From Mycobacterium sp. Root265 (GTDB lineage: Bacteria > Actinomycetota > Actinomycetes > Mycobacteriales > Mycobacteriaceae), in contig NZ_LMJA01000030.1 of assembly GCF_001428895.1 (NCBI RefSeq), positions 286,897 to 350,896 of the forward strand: DNA of 64,000 nucleotides. The letters run 5' to 3'. Position 1 is the stretch's first letter. Each line of letters starts with the position of its first letter. Positions 26,049 to 34,399 of the stretch are shown here, in pieces. The translations under genes and the position numbers were made by a program. The notes beneath the pieces are model-generated. The model made no database searches and was not told the DNA's origin. It saw only the letters and a program-made list of their open reading frames with translations.

Positions 26049-27815
26049 CTACCCGGTGACCGCGATATTGGTGATATCGCCGCTGTTGCCGAGTGACTGC
26101 CAGGTCCAGTTGACCACCCGATCGGAGGTGGGCACCGATTTCACCCGCTCGATCAGCGGGAACCAGGCCAGGTCTTCGGTGGCGATCCGGTTGGCCTGCT
26201 GCCAATCCGCCTTCGGGTCTTCGGCGGCGAACGCCCGCGTCACTGCGGCATTGAGTTCGGGGTTGTCGTAGGTCACCCCGTTCCAGGTGCCACCCGGCGC
26301 GAACTCCGAATCCAGCCAGCCGCCCAACGTCATCCGGGCGCTATTGCCCTGCCAGTCCGGGGTCCAGTTGGTGATCGCCAGATCCCACTGATCCAGTTTG
26401 GACTTGTCGGCAAGGAATGAGCTGAACGCGCCCCAGCCGTCACCCGGGATGGGTGTCAGTTTGACGTCGATACCTGCCCGCTTCGCCGCGGCCTGCACCG
26501 ACGTGGCGATCTTCTCGAACTCGGGGGTCGTCCGGTAGGCCACGTTCACGGTCAGATTCGGCTTCCCGGCCTCGGCGAGCAAGGCCTTCGCCTTTTCCGG
26601 ATCACCCTTGTCTTCGGGTGTGGGATAAAGGTTCTCGTCGTTGTAGCCCACGATCGTGGAGGTCAGGATCTCGTTGCTGGGAATCGCGGCGTCGGGGCCA
26701 CCCAACCCGCGCACCACGTCGGCACGGTTCAGCGCGTAGTTGAAAGCCTGGCGCACCTTGAGATCCTTGAACGCCTCCTGGGCGGGCGTCTTGGGTTCGG
26801 CCGGGTTGTTCCAGCTGACGAAGATCGCCGAGCCGCTGGCCGATTTGTGCAGGTGATCGGGATCGGTCTGCTTGTACTGTGCGATCACATTGGCCGGGTA
26901 GGCGCGGACGTACAGCGCGATGTCGGCAGTGCCGGTCTGCAGCTGCTGGGAGGCGGCGTCGGGGGAGGCCACCGTGGTGTCGAAGACGATCTTGTCGGCG
27001 TACGCCTTTCGAGGATCACCCTCGGCGTTGTAGCCGGGAACCTTGGCCAGCGTCAGTTGCTTGCCCGGGTCGTAGGACTCGATGAAGTAGGGGCCGCTGG
27101 AGACGTAGTTCTTGCGGAACTCCAGGCTGTCGGCGTAGTACTTCGACACCACCTCCTCGGGCAGTGGGGTGACGAAGTTCAGCGTCAGGATGTCCAGGAT
27201 GTCGCTGGCCGGCTGGGTGAGGGTGAGCTGTAACGTCTTGGCGTCCAGTGCCTTCAGCCCACTGATCTCGTGGGTGTCGATGAAGTTCTTGACCGCCCCG
27301 AGATCCCCGGTGGGCACCTTGGCGAACTCGTCGGAGTATTCGGTGAAGCCGTCGAACAGCGCGTTGTAATAGGTGATGGCGCTCACCTGTGCGTTGGGGT
27401 CCGGGAAACGCTTCACCGCGTAGACGAAGTCCTGTGCGGTGATGGGCCGGGTGCTGGCCCCGGAGAAGTTGATGTCGTCACGCAGGTGGAAGGTGTAGGT
27501 CTTGCGGTCCGGGCTGATATCCCAGCTCTCGGCGAGGTCGGGCACCACCTCGGTGTCGGCGCCGATGCTCTCCTTGTTGCCGGCGTAGGTGACCAGCTGG
27601 CGGGTGGTGGCCCGGATCACCTGCCAGGATTCCGCGGAGTACGCGATCAGCGGATCGAGTGCGTCGACATCGCCCACCGAGGCGACCTTCAGTGTCCCGC
27701 CGGTCAATTGGGCCGGGTCGGTCGGGGTCTGCTGTTCGGCGCCGGTGCCGCAGCCGGCGACCGCCAGCATGGCGGCCGCCGCTACGGCGACGATGGACCG
27801 TTTGGACATTCTCAC
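26049..27815 (-). CDS. Oligopeptide/nickel-type ABC substrate-binding lipoprotein (DppA/OppA family)
   Basis: A 588-aa solute-binding protein of family SBP_bac_5. A lipoprotein signal (IVAVAAAAMLAVAGC, lipobox AVAGC) is followed by the family pattern GGTLKVASVGDVDALDPLIAYSAES and PDLAESWDISPDRKTYTFHLRDDINFS. The GTG at 27815 follows ggagcgtcacc; an in-frame ATG two codons later is an alternative. It is the last gene of the operon ATPase-permease-permease-binding protein. The genes upstream are a monooxygenase and an encapsulated cysteine desulfurase, so a sulfur-containing peptide or glutathione-like ligand is a reasonable guess, unproven. Confidence 0.85.
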   Translation of the reverse strand: MRMSKRSIVAVAAAAMLAVAGCGTGAEQQTPTDPAQLTGGTLKVASVGDVDALDPLIAYSAESWQVIRATTRQLVTYAGNKESIGADTEVVPDLAESWDISPDRKTYTFHLRDDINFSGASTRPITAQDFVYAVKRFPDPNAQVSAITYYNALFDGFTEYSDEFAKVPTGDLGAVKNFIDTHEISGLKALDAKTLQLTLTQPASDILDILTLNFVTPLPEEVVSKYYADSLEFRKNYVSSGPYFIESYDPGKQLTLAKVPGYNAEGDPRKAYADKIVFDTTVASPDAASQQLQTGTADIALYVRAYPANVIAQYKQTDPDHLHKSASGSAIFVSWNNPAEPKTPAQEAFKDLKVRQAFNYALNRADVVRGLGGPDAAIPSNEILTSTIVGYNDENLYPTPEDKGDPEKAKALLAEAGKPNLTVNVAYRTTPEFEKIATSVQAAAKRAGIDVKLTPIPGDGWGAFSSFLADKSKLDQWDLAITNWTPDWQGNSARMTLGGWLDSEFAPGGTWNGVTYDNPELNAAVTRAFAAEDPKADWQQANRIATEDLAWFPLIERVKSVPTSDRVVNWTWQSLGNSGDITNIAVTG

Positions 27816-27827
27816 GGTGACGCTCCT

Positions 27828-28817
27828 CTACTTGCCGCTGCGGGCGTGGGTGATGATGTCGACGACCGAGGTGGCGACGACGAAGATGACCGCGCCCAGC
27901 AGGGTGCAGCCGATGACCACGGGGGCGTCGCCGCTGTTGGCGGCACTGACGGCCAGCCGTCCGACACCGTCAAGGCCGAAGATCTGTTCGGTGATGATCG
28001 CACCGCCGAGGATCGAGGCGAATTCGATGGCCCCGAGGGTGAGAATCGGATTCAGCGCCGCCGACAGCGCATGATCGAAGTACACCCCTTGTGGGCCGAC
28101 CCCTTTCGCGCGTGCCGTGCGGATGTAGTCCTTGCCGGCGACCTCCAGGACCGAGGCGCGTACCACGCGCTGGAACAGGCCGACCTGGGCGATCACCAGC
28201 GTCAGCCACGGCAGCAGGAGGTGGCGCGCCCATTCCGTCGGCGATGTCGTGAGTGCCACGTAGCCGCCGCTGGGGAAGAACTTCACCCCGGCCAGGGACA
28301 GCTGGTAGTAGCAGACGAACAGCAGGATGACGCCGGTGACGAAGGTCGGCACCGACAGGAACAGATAGGAGATCCCGGAGGTGACGGTGTCGAACCAGCC
28401 GCCGGGGCGTCGCGCGGCGTACACGCCGAACAGCACCGACAACGCGACCCAGGCCACCAGTGCGCCGACCGCCAGGCTGACCGTGACGGGCAGCTTCTCC
28501 AGGATCAGCCCGGTGACCGGACGCTGCTCGCGGTACGAATAGCCCAGGCTCGGCGGCCAATTCAACAGACCGCTCGCGGTGCCTTTGATGTCCGGGCCGC
28601 GCACGACGTAGTGCCACAGCTGTATATACCAGGGGTCGTCGAGGTGCAGGCTGCGGGTGATCGCGTCGACGGTCTCCTGGGTGGCGTTCTCGGGCGCCAG
28701 CATGCGGCCCGGATTCTGGTAGGCGATCTTGGTGAGCCCGAAGGTGATCAGCACGACCGCGAACACGGTCAGGCTCATCCGGGACAGCCGCCAGGCGATG
28801 AAGCGGGTCTGGGTCAT
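27828..28817 (-). CDS. ABC permease, DppB type
   Basis: A 329-aa permease with six hydrophobic segments and the DppB/OppB C-terminal coupling region (EVAGKDYIRTARAKGVGPQGVYFDHALSAALNP, about residues 222-254). The long periplasmic loop between TM1 and TM2 (about 30-105) is typical of DppB. It lies one base after the DppC stop and 12 bases before the binding-protein gene, within one operon. Confidence 0.85.
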   Translation of the reverse strand: MTQTRFIAWRLSRMSLTVFAVVLITFGLTKIAYQNPGRMLAPENATQETVDAITRSLHLDDPWYIQLWHYVVRGPDIKGTASGLLNWPPSLGYSYREQRPVTGLILEKLPVTVSLAVGALVAWVALSVLFGVYAARRPGGWFDTVTSGISYLFLSVPTFVTGVILLFVCYYQLSLAGVKFFPSGGYVALTTSPTEWARHLLLPWLTLVIAQVGLFQRVVRASVLEVAGKDYIRTARAKGVGPQGVYFDHALSAALNPILTLGAIEFASILGGAIITEQIFGLDGVGRLAVSAANSGDAPVVIGCTLLGAVIFVVATSVVDIITHARSGK

Positions 28818-28818
28818 G

Positions 28819-29751
28819 TCAGCCGACCGACCCCGGATCGAAGCGGCTGCGCAGCCGGGTGCTCAGCACGTTGAAGCCGAGGACGGTGATGAACAGCGCG
28901 GTGGCGGGGGCAATGAGCATCAGTGGCTGCGGCTGGTACAGCGCGGAATCCTGCGCGTTGGCAATCATCGTGCCCCAGCTGGGTGTCGGCGCCTTGATGC
29001 CGACCCCGAGATAGGACAGCGACGCCTCGGCGATGATGTTGATCGGCAGTTGCACGGCCCAGTAGATGATGACCGTCGGCGCGATATTGGGCAGGATCTC
29101 CCGGACGATCACCCTGGTGTGCGAGCTGCCGGCCCCGACGGCCGCCAGCACAAAGGGTTTGGACTTGATCTCGATCACCGAATTGCGCACCAGGCGGGCG
29201 AAATACGTCCAGGAGAACAGTGCCACGACGCCGATCACCACGAAGACGGGATCGATCAGCGTGCTGCCCGCGGTGCCCCGGTTCAGGGTGACCACGCTCA
29301 GCGCGGTCACCAGGAACGGGAACGCCAGGGCGATATTGGTGACCTCCGAGAGCACGGCGTCGATGCGGCCGCCGAAGTAGCCGCCGATCAGACCGACGAG
29401 GACGCCGACCAGCATGGCGATGGTGGTCGCCGGGATCCCGATACCCAGTGAGACCCGGGCACCGTAGAGGGTCCGGATGAAGACATCGCGGCCGCTGCCG
29501 TCGGCGCCCAGCAGGAAACCGTTCCCCCCGGTGATGGGCAGCCCTGCCGCGTCGAGGGTTTCGTCGGGGAACTGGTCGTTGGGTCCGTGCCCGACCAGGG
29601 CGGCGATCACCGGTGCGGCCAGCGCGGCCAGCACCACGAAGGCGACCAGCGCCGAACCGGCGACCAGGCCGGGATCGGCGAAGAAGGATCGCAGCCGGCC
29701 ACGGGCGGGCGGGGGCGGCCCGGCGGCGGGCCGCATCAACAGCTGACTCAT
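28819..29751 (-). CDS. ABC permease, DppC type
   Basis: A 310-aa permease with an N-terminal Pro/Arg-rich cytoplasmic tail, TM1 at about residues 27-50, the periplasmic loop GGNGFLLGADGSGRDVFIRTLYGAR typical of DppC, and a C-terminal coupling loop around VGAGSSHTRVIVREILPN. Its ATG overlaps the ATPase stop by four bases (ATGA). It contains no Cys and only five Met, continuing the low-sulfur composition of this block. Confidence 0.85.
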   Translation of the reverse strand: MSQLLMRPAAGPPPPARGRLRSFFADPGLVAGSALVAFVVLAALAAPVIAALVGHGPNDQFPDETLDAAGLPITGGNGFLLGADGSGRDVFIRTLYGARVSLGIGIPATTIAMLVGVLVGLIGGYFGGRIDAVLSEVTNIALAFPFLVTALSVVTLNRGTAGSTLIDPVFVVIGVVALFSWTYFARLVRNSVIEIKSKPFVLAAVGAGSSHTRVIVREILPNIAPTVIIYWAVQLPINIIAEASLSYLGVGIKAPTPSWGTMIANAQDSALYQPQPLMLIAPATALFITVLGFNVLSTRLRSRFDPGSVG

Positions 29752-31370
29752 GAGGCGTGCGCCTGCACCCGGGGTACCGCGTCCAGCAGCGTGCGGGTGT
29801 ATGCCGATTGTGGTGCGGTGAAAACGTCTGCGGTGTCACCGGTTTCCTCGACACCGTCGGGGCCCAGCACGATGACGCGCTCGGCGATCGAGGACACCAC
29901 CCCCAGGTCGTGGGTGATGAACAGGAACGCGGTCTGGTGCTCGCCGACGAGGCGACCGATGAGTTCGATGATCTCGGCCTGGGTGGTGACATCCAGGGAA
30001 GACAGCGCCTCGTCGGCCACGATCAATTGCGGGGACAGCACCAGCGCGCGGGCGATGGCCACCCGTTGGCGTTGTCCGCCGGAGAGTTCGGCGGGATGAC
30101 GGTCCATCAGGATGCCGGGCAGCCGGGCGGCATCGGCCGCTTCGGCGACCTTCGGGCCGATCTGTGCACGGTCCACCCCCTGGGCGAGCAGCGGCTCGGC
30201 CAGCGATCGCGCCACGGTACGGCGGGGGTTGAGGCTGGAGTACGGGTCCTGGAACACCAGTTGCACCGCGCGGCGGGTGGCCCTGTCCAGTGGCGGTACC
30301 CCGTCGTGTACCCCGGTGGGGTAGCGGGCACCGGCCAGCGTGATGTCGCCGGCGTCGGCGTACTGCAGGCCGGCCACGATCCGGCCCACCGTCGACTTGC
30401 CGGAGCCGGATTCGCCGACCAGACCGACGATCTCGCCGCGGCCGATGGTGAAGTCCAACTGGTCGATGACGGTCCGGCGCTCTGCGCGCGTGCGGTCCCG
30501 GTAGGACTTGCGCAGCCCGGTCACCTGTAACAACGGCGCGCGCTCCACGGTCGACCGTCGCGCGACCGTGGTGACGTCATGCAACCGGGACGCCGCCAAC
30601 AGTTCGCGGGTGTAGTCCTCCCGCGGGGAGTGAAAGATCCGGTCCCGTGGGCCCTGCTCGACGACCCTGCCGTCGCGCACCACGGCGACAGTGTCCGCGA
30701 TCTGGTGCACGACACCGAGATCGTGGCTGACGAACACGATGGCGGTGCCATGATCGCGCTGCAGACGGCTGAGCAGACGCAGGATGCCGGCCTGCACACT
30801 GACATCGAGTGCGGTGGTGGGCTCATCGGCGATGATCAGCGCGGGGTTGAGCGCGATCGCGATGGCGATCATCACCCGCTGGCGCATCCCGCCGGAGAAT
30901 TCGGCCGGGTAGCTGCCGTGCGCGGCCTCTGGGTCGGCGATGCCGACTTCGTCGAGCAACTCGATGACCCGGCGGCGACGGGCCCGCCGGTCACCGTAGC
31001 GGTGGATGCGCAGCACTTCGTCGATCTGTGCGCCGATGGTCTTGAACGGATGCAGATTGCTCTGCGGATCCTGGAAGACGAAACCGATGTCCTTGCCCAG
31101 TGTGCGTCGCAGATCCCGCGGGCTCAACGCCAGCAGGTCGCGGTCCCGGAAGCGCACCGCGCCCGAAACATCGGCATCCGGGCCGAGCAACCGGGTGGCC
31201 GCGAGCAGCGAGACGCTCTTGCCGGAGCCGGATTCCCCGACGATGGCCAGTGTCTGCCCGTCCTCGACGGTGAAGCTGAAGGACTCGACGGCCCGCACGG
31301 CTCGCCGGCCGGTGGCCCGGTTTCCGGTGTGCAGGGTGACGGCGAGTTCAGTGATCTCAAACAGAGCCAT
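29748..31370 (-). CDS. Fused double ATP-binding ABC protein (DppD-DppF type)
   Basis: A 540-aa chain carrying two complete nucleotide-binding domains. NBD1 has Walker A GESGSGKS (about residues 44-51), signature SGGMRQRV and Walker B LIIADEPTTALD. NBD2 has Walker A GESGSGKST (about 317-325), signature SGGQRQRV and Walker B LIVADEALSSLD. The canonical Pro of DEPT is Leu in NBD2 (DEAL). It energises the DppB/DppC channel. First gene of the importer operon, 81 bp after the Eis-like gene on the same strand, so read-through is possible. No Cys, four Met. Confidence 0.87.
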   Translation of the reverse strand: MALFEITELAVTLHTGNRATGRRAVRAVESFSFTVEDGQTLAIVGESGSGKSVSLLAATRLLGPDADVSGAVRFRDRDLLALSPRDLRRTLGKDIGFVFQDPQSNLHPFKTIGAQIDEVLRIHRYGDRRARRRRVIELLDEVGIADPEAAHGSYPAEFSGGMRQRVMIAIAIALNPALIIADEPTTALDVSVQAGILRLLSRLQRDHGTAIVFVSHDLGVVHQIADTVAVVRDGRVVEQGPRDRIFHSPREDYTRELLAASRLHDVTTVARRSTVERAPLLQVTGLRKSYRDRTRAERRTVIDQLDFTIGRGEIVGLVGESGSGKSTVGRIVAGLQYADAGDITLAGARYPTGVHDGVPPLDRATRRAVQLVFQDPYSSLNPRRTVARSLAEPLLAQGVDRAQIGPKVAEAADAARLPGILMDRHPAELSGGQRQRVAIARALVLSPQLIVADEALSSLDVTTQAEIIELIGRLVGEHQTAFLFITHDLGVVSSIAERVIVLGPDGVEETGDTADVFTAPQSAYTRTLLDAVPRVQAHAS

Positions 31371-31378
31371 CGCGCACC

Positions 31379-31395
31379 ATCATGGGAACCATGAT
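31379..31395. promoter_or_regulatory. Perfect palindrome upstream of the ABC importer operon
   Basis: ATCATGG and CCATGAT are perfect inverted copies around GAA, only eight bases ahead of the ATPase start codon. The spot would overlap the ribosome-binding or early transcribed region, so a repressor bound here, or the RNA hairpin, could limit expression of the importer independently of the Eis-like gene. No cognate regulator is identified. Confidence 0.45.
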
Positions 31396-31451
31396 CGGCC
31401 AACCAGCCTGCGCGGCCACCGGTTTGGCTCAGCCGGAAGTTATTCTCCGAC

Positions 31452-32678
31452 TCAGAAATAAATGCCGGAATGCGGTGCCTGCGCCACCGCGAACAGCTCA
31501 TCGGCGGCCGCGAGCGCCGCCGCGTTGCGCACCCGCACCAGGCCGGCCAACGCCAGATCCCTCCAGCGGGTGCCGCCCAGCAGTGCAGCCCCCAGCGCCG
31601 CGACATCCGCCTCCAGATCGGCGGGGGCAGTGGTGATCTCGGCCCCCTCCGCAGAGATCAGGTAGGTCGCGGTGTTCCGGGTCAGCACCGGGTCCTCGAT
31701 GCGCACGGTGACGGTGCCGGTCCCGGCGTAGCTGCGATTGCCCAGGGCGGCGGCCACATCGATCACCCGCAGCCAGGTCTCGTCCCGCAGGCCGGTGACC
31801 TGAGCCGCCCGGCGGTCGTGCAGCAGCCACGGCAGCGGGTCGTCGACCGGGGCGAGGCTGAACACCAGGCGGTCCACCAGATCGAGATCGAGCAGGAAAC
31901 GCAACAGTCCCAGGTAGGCCTCTTCGGAGGGGGCGAAGAGATCATCGACGACGACGGTGCGCTGGTCGCTGACGAACCAGGCGTCCGTGTCGACCGGGTG
32001 GTAGCGCACGAATCCGGTCTCGTCCCCGGCAGGTCCGTGCACCGCAACGTATCTGGCGGCCGGGCTCGCCTCGGCCCGCAGCTGCTGGTTCAGCCACCAG
32101 GCGGCATTGCGGTCGATCGTGCCGGCGCGATTGCCACGGTTGGCCGCATAGATCCGCGGTAGCACATCCCATTCCCGACCCGGGTCGATGAGCCGCACCG
32201 GGCCACCCGGCGCAACACCGGGACGCAGGCCCGCCCGGTCGGTGCGGACCTCGATGGTGGCCGTGCTACTGGCCACCGCGTAGCCGAATCGCTCGTAGAT
32301 GGTGGCTTCGGACGCCCGAAGTGAGGCCACCACCTCACCGCGGTCGGCGATATCGCGCAGCTGGTGGCGCAGCAGTTCGCGGGCGATCCCGCGGCGGGTG
32401 TAGGAGGGCAGCACCCCGACGTGGGTGACCGCGGCATGACTGACCTTCGCCCCGCCGGGCAGGGTGAGGGTGCTGGTGGTGGAATCGGAGGTGGCGGCCA
32501 GCCGGCCGTCGACGAAGACGCCGAGGGTGCGGCCGGGCTCCAGGAGCTTGCCGATCAGGCCACGCTGCTGTTCGTTCAGCGGCGGGAAGCCGATCATCGC
32601 GGTGCGGAAGATATTGCCCGCCTCGATGAGTTCGTCATCGGTGGTCAGTACCCGGATGTCAGGTGTCTCGCCGCTCAC
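31452..32678 (-). CDS. Eis-family GNAT acetyltransferase
   Basis: A 408-aa protein of the Eis family: an N-terminal GNAT domain with the acetyl-CoA motif VLPSYTRRGIARELLRHQL (about residues 88-106), a second degenerate GNAT region, and a C-terminal sterol-carrier-like domain ending in the family's terminal carboxylate (SGIYF), which acts as base in Eis. Eis proteins acetylate amines of aminoglycosides, peptides and polyamines at several positions. The GTG start overlaps the monooxygenase stop (GTGA). Whether it is the true eis orthologue or a paralogue specialised for this operon cannot be told. No Cys, two Met. Confidence 0.85.
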   Translation of the reverse strand: MSGETPDIRVLTTDDELIEAGNIFRTAMIGFPPLNEQQRGLIGKLLEPGRTLGVFVDGRLAATSDSTTSTLTLPGGAKVSHAAVTHVGVLPSYTRRGIARELLRHQLRDIADRGEVVASLRASEATIYERFGYAVASSTATIEVRTDRAGLRPGVAPGGPVRLIDPGREWDVLPRIYAANRGNRAGTIDRNAAWWLNQQLRAEASPAARYVAVHGPAGDETGFVRYHPVDTDAWFVSDQRTVVVDDLFAPSEEAYLGLLRFLLDLDLVDRLVFSLAPVDDPLPWLLHDRRAAQVTGLRDETWLRVIDVAAALGNRSYAGTGTVTVRIEDPVLTRNTATYLISAEGAEITTAPADLEADVAALGAALLGGTRWRDLALAGLVRVRNAAALAAADELFAVAQAPHSGIYF

Positions 32679-34060
32679 CGGCGCGACCGTACCTCGAGTG
32701 CGTCGCGGTACCGGGCGGCCGGGTGGTCGTCGCGCACCCGGGTGTGCCCGTACAGGCGTTCGCGCAGAGTGGCATGCCCGGTCGGTCTGGGTCGCAACCG
32801 GCCGCGCCGGTCCAACTCGGGGACAACGAGTTCGGCGAAGTCCCGGTAGCTGTCCGGGTTGACGATGTGGATGAGATTGATGCCGTCGGTACCGGTGTCG
32901 GCGAGCCAGGTCTCGAGCTCGTCGGTCACGGCGCCCGGGGTGCCCACCAGCGTGTGGGACCGGCCGAAGCCGGTTTCGGGCGCCAGGGCCTGGCGCAGTG
33001 TCCAGTTCCGGTCGGCGCCGGCGAACATGCTCAGCAGCGAGCGGTTCGAGTCGGTGTGATGGTGGCCGATCGGGCTATCCAGGTCCTGGCCGGAGAAATC
33101 CACCCCGGTGCTGGCCGAGTAGTGGGCCAGCGCACCCTCGACGCTGAAATAGCGCTGATAGTCGGCGAGTTTGGCCCGCGCGCCGGCCTCGGTGTCGTCC
33201 ACCACCACCGACAGCGCGCTGACGAATTTCAGTGAACCGGGGTCGCGGCCCTGCTCGGCGGCCAGCGATCTGATGGTGTCCACGTTGCGTCGAATGCCGG
33301 GTGCATCGGCCCCGGCGACGAACACCGTCTCGGCGTGCCGGGCGGCGAACAGCTGCCCGCGCGGGGAACCGCCGGCCTGGAAGAGCACCGGGGTGCGCTG
33401 CGGACTCGGCTCGGACAGATGGGCGTCGGGGACAGTGAAAAACCGTCCGTGATGCCCTATTCCGTGCACCTTGGCCGGGTCGGTGTAGACGTCGCGGGCG
33501 TGGTCCCGCACGACGGCGTCGTCCTCCCAGGAGCCCTCCCACAGCTTGTAGGTGACATCGAGGAACTCGTCGGCGCGCTCGTAGCGTTCGTCGTGCGGGA
33601 TCTGGCGGTCCAAGCCCAGGTTTCGCGCGGCGCTCTCCAGCTGCGAGGTCACCACGTTCCACGCGACCCGGCCCCGGGTCAGGTGATCCAGCGTGCTGAA
33701 CTTGCGGGCCAGCAGATAGGGATGCTCGTAGGTGGTGGACACGGTGATCCCGAATCCCAGGTGCGATGTGCTCGCCGCCATGGCCGACACCAGCAGCAGC
33801 GGGTCGCTCACCGGCGACTGGGTGCCGGTGCGCAGCGAGGCGTCGGCGTTGCCGCCGTGGGTGTCCAGCAGCACGAGGGCATCGGCGATGAACAGGGTGT
33901 CGAACCGGCCGTCGTCGAGGATGCGGGCGAGTTCGGTCCAGTATTCGATGGTGTTGTAGCGATGCGTCTGATCCCGGGGGTGCCGCCACAGTCCGTAGTT
34001 CACGTGCGAGACGGCATCCATCGAGAATGCGTTGAGCACGACCGGTTCGGGTGCCGCCAT
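32675..34060 (-). CDS. FMNH2-dependent monooxygenase, NtaA/SnaA/DszA type
   Basis: A 461-aa LLM monooxygenase (VSHVNYGLWRHPRDQTHRY, FDTLFIADALVLLDTHGG, RGRVAWNVVTSQLESAARN, PVLFQAGGSPRGQLFAARH). The ATG at 34060 is chosen because it overlaps the ANTAR stop by one base and starts the family N terminus (PEPVVLNAFSMDAVSH); the frame stays open 18 codons upstream. Closely related to the enzyme at 18767-20155. It is translationally coupled both to the ANTAR protein before it and the Eis-like enzyme after it. No Cys, four Met. Probably a desulfurising enzyme; substrate unknown. Confidence 0.85.
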   Translation of the reverse strand: MAAPEPVVLNAFSMDAVSHVNYGLWRHPRDQTHRYNTIEYWTELARILDDGRFDTLFIADALVLLDTHGGNADASLRTGTQSPVSDPLLLVSAMAASTSHLGFGITVSTTYEHPYLLARKFSTLDHLTRGRVAWNVVTSQLESAARNLGLDRQIPHDERYERADEFLDVTYKLWEGSWEDDAVVRDHARDVYTDPAKVHGIGHHGRFFTVPDAHLSEPSPQRTPVLFQAGGSPRGQLFAARHAETVFVAGADAPGIRRNVDTIRSLAAEQGRDPGSLKFVSALSVVVDDTEAGARAKLADYQRYFSVEGALAHYSASTGVDFSGQDLDSPIGHHHTDSNRSLLSMFAGADRNWTLRQALAPETGFGRSHTLVGTPGAVTDELETWLADTGTDGINLIHIVNPDSYRDFAELVVPELDRRGRLRPRPTGHATLRERLYGHTRVRDDHPAARYRDALEVRSRR

Positions 34061-34329
34061 CAGGATGCGGCGGGGACGGACACCGCGCGACGGCGGCCGA
34101 TCAGGTCTCCCCATGCGGCGAAAGCCTCGTCATGGCCGCCCGAGGACGCGCCGCGGGCCAGCGCCGCCAGTCCGGTGGCGATCCCGCCGATGCCGATTCC
34201 GGTGTGGTTGACCACCTCGACGAGTTCCTCGAACGCCGCCTGCTCCGAGCAGCCACGCAACCCGACCAGAATGCCGACGGCGACGTCGATCTCCCGACGC
34301 GATGTGTGTTCTCCGGCGCGATAACTCAT
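34060..34329 (-). CDS. Stand-alone ANTAR-domain protein
   Basis: An 89-aa protein that is almost only an ANTAR domain: SRREIDVAVGILVGLRGCSEQAAFEELVEVVNHTG (about residues 9-43) shows the conserved Arg-x-x-Ile-Asp, Gly-Ile-Leu and Ala-Phe positions. ANTAR domains bind paired RNA hairpins and prevent transcription termination. Usually they are attached to a receiver or GAF sensor; none is present here, so sensing must come from a partner or from expression level. The stop overlaps the monooxygenase start (TGATG), suggesting that it regulates this operon or a related sulfur transcript. A hairpin lies just upstream. Confidence 0.7.
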   Translation of the reverse strand: MSYRAGEHTSRREIDVAVGILVGLRGCSEQAAFEELVEVVNHTGIGIGGIATGLAALARGASSGGHDEAFAAWGDLIGRRRAVSVPAAS

Positions 34330-34352
34330 GCCGCCAATGGTGCGCGCCACCG

Positions 34353-34384
34353 GTCTGCCCGCCGATACTTTGGCGCGAGCAGAC
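34353..34384 (-). promoter_or_regulatory. Hairpin in the leader of the ANTAR gene
   Basis: On the minus strand GTCTGC pairs with GCAGAC (six base pairs) and, above a small internal loop, CGCC pairs with GGCG around the loop AAAGTATC. It lies 24 bases upstream of the ANTAR start, in the 70-bp gap after the cysteine desulfurase. It could be the end of the upstream transcript or an RNA target for the ANTAR protein itself. The two-hexaloop arrangement of known ANTAR sites is not obvious. Confidence 0.4.
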
Positions 34385-34399
34385 GCAAATGGCCAGCGG

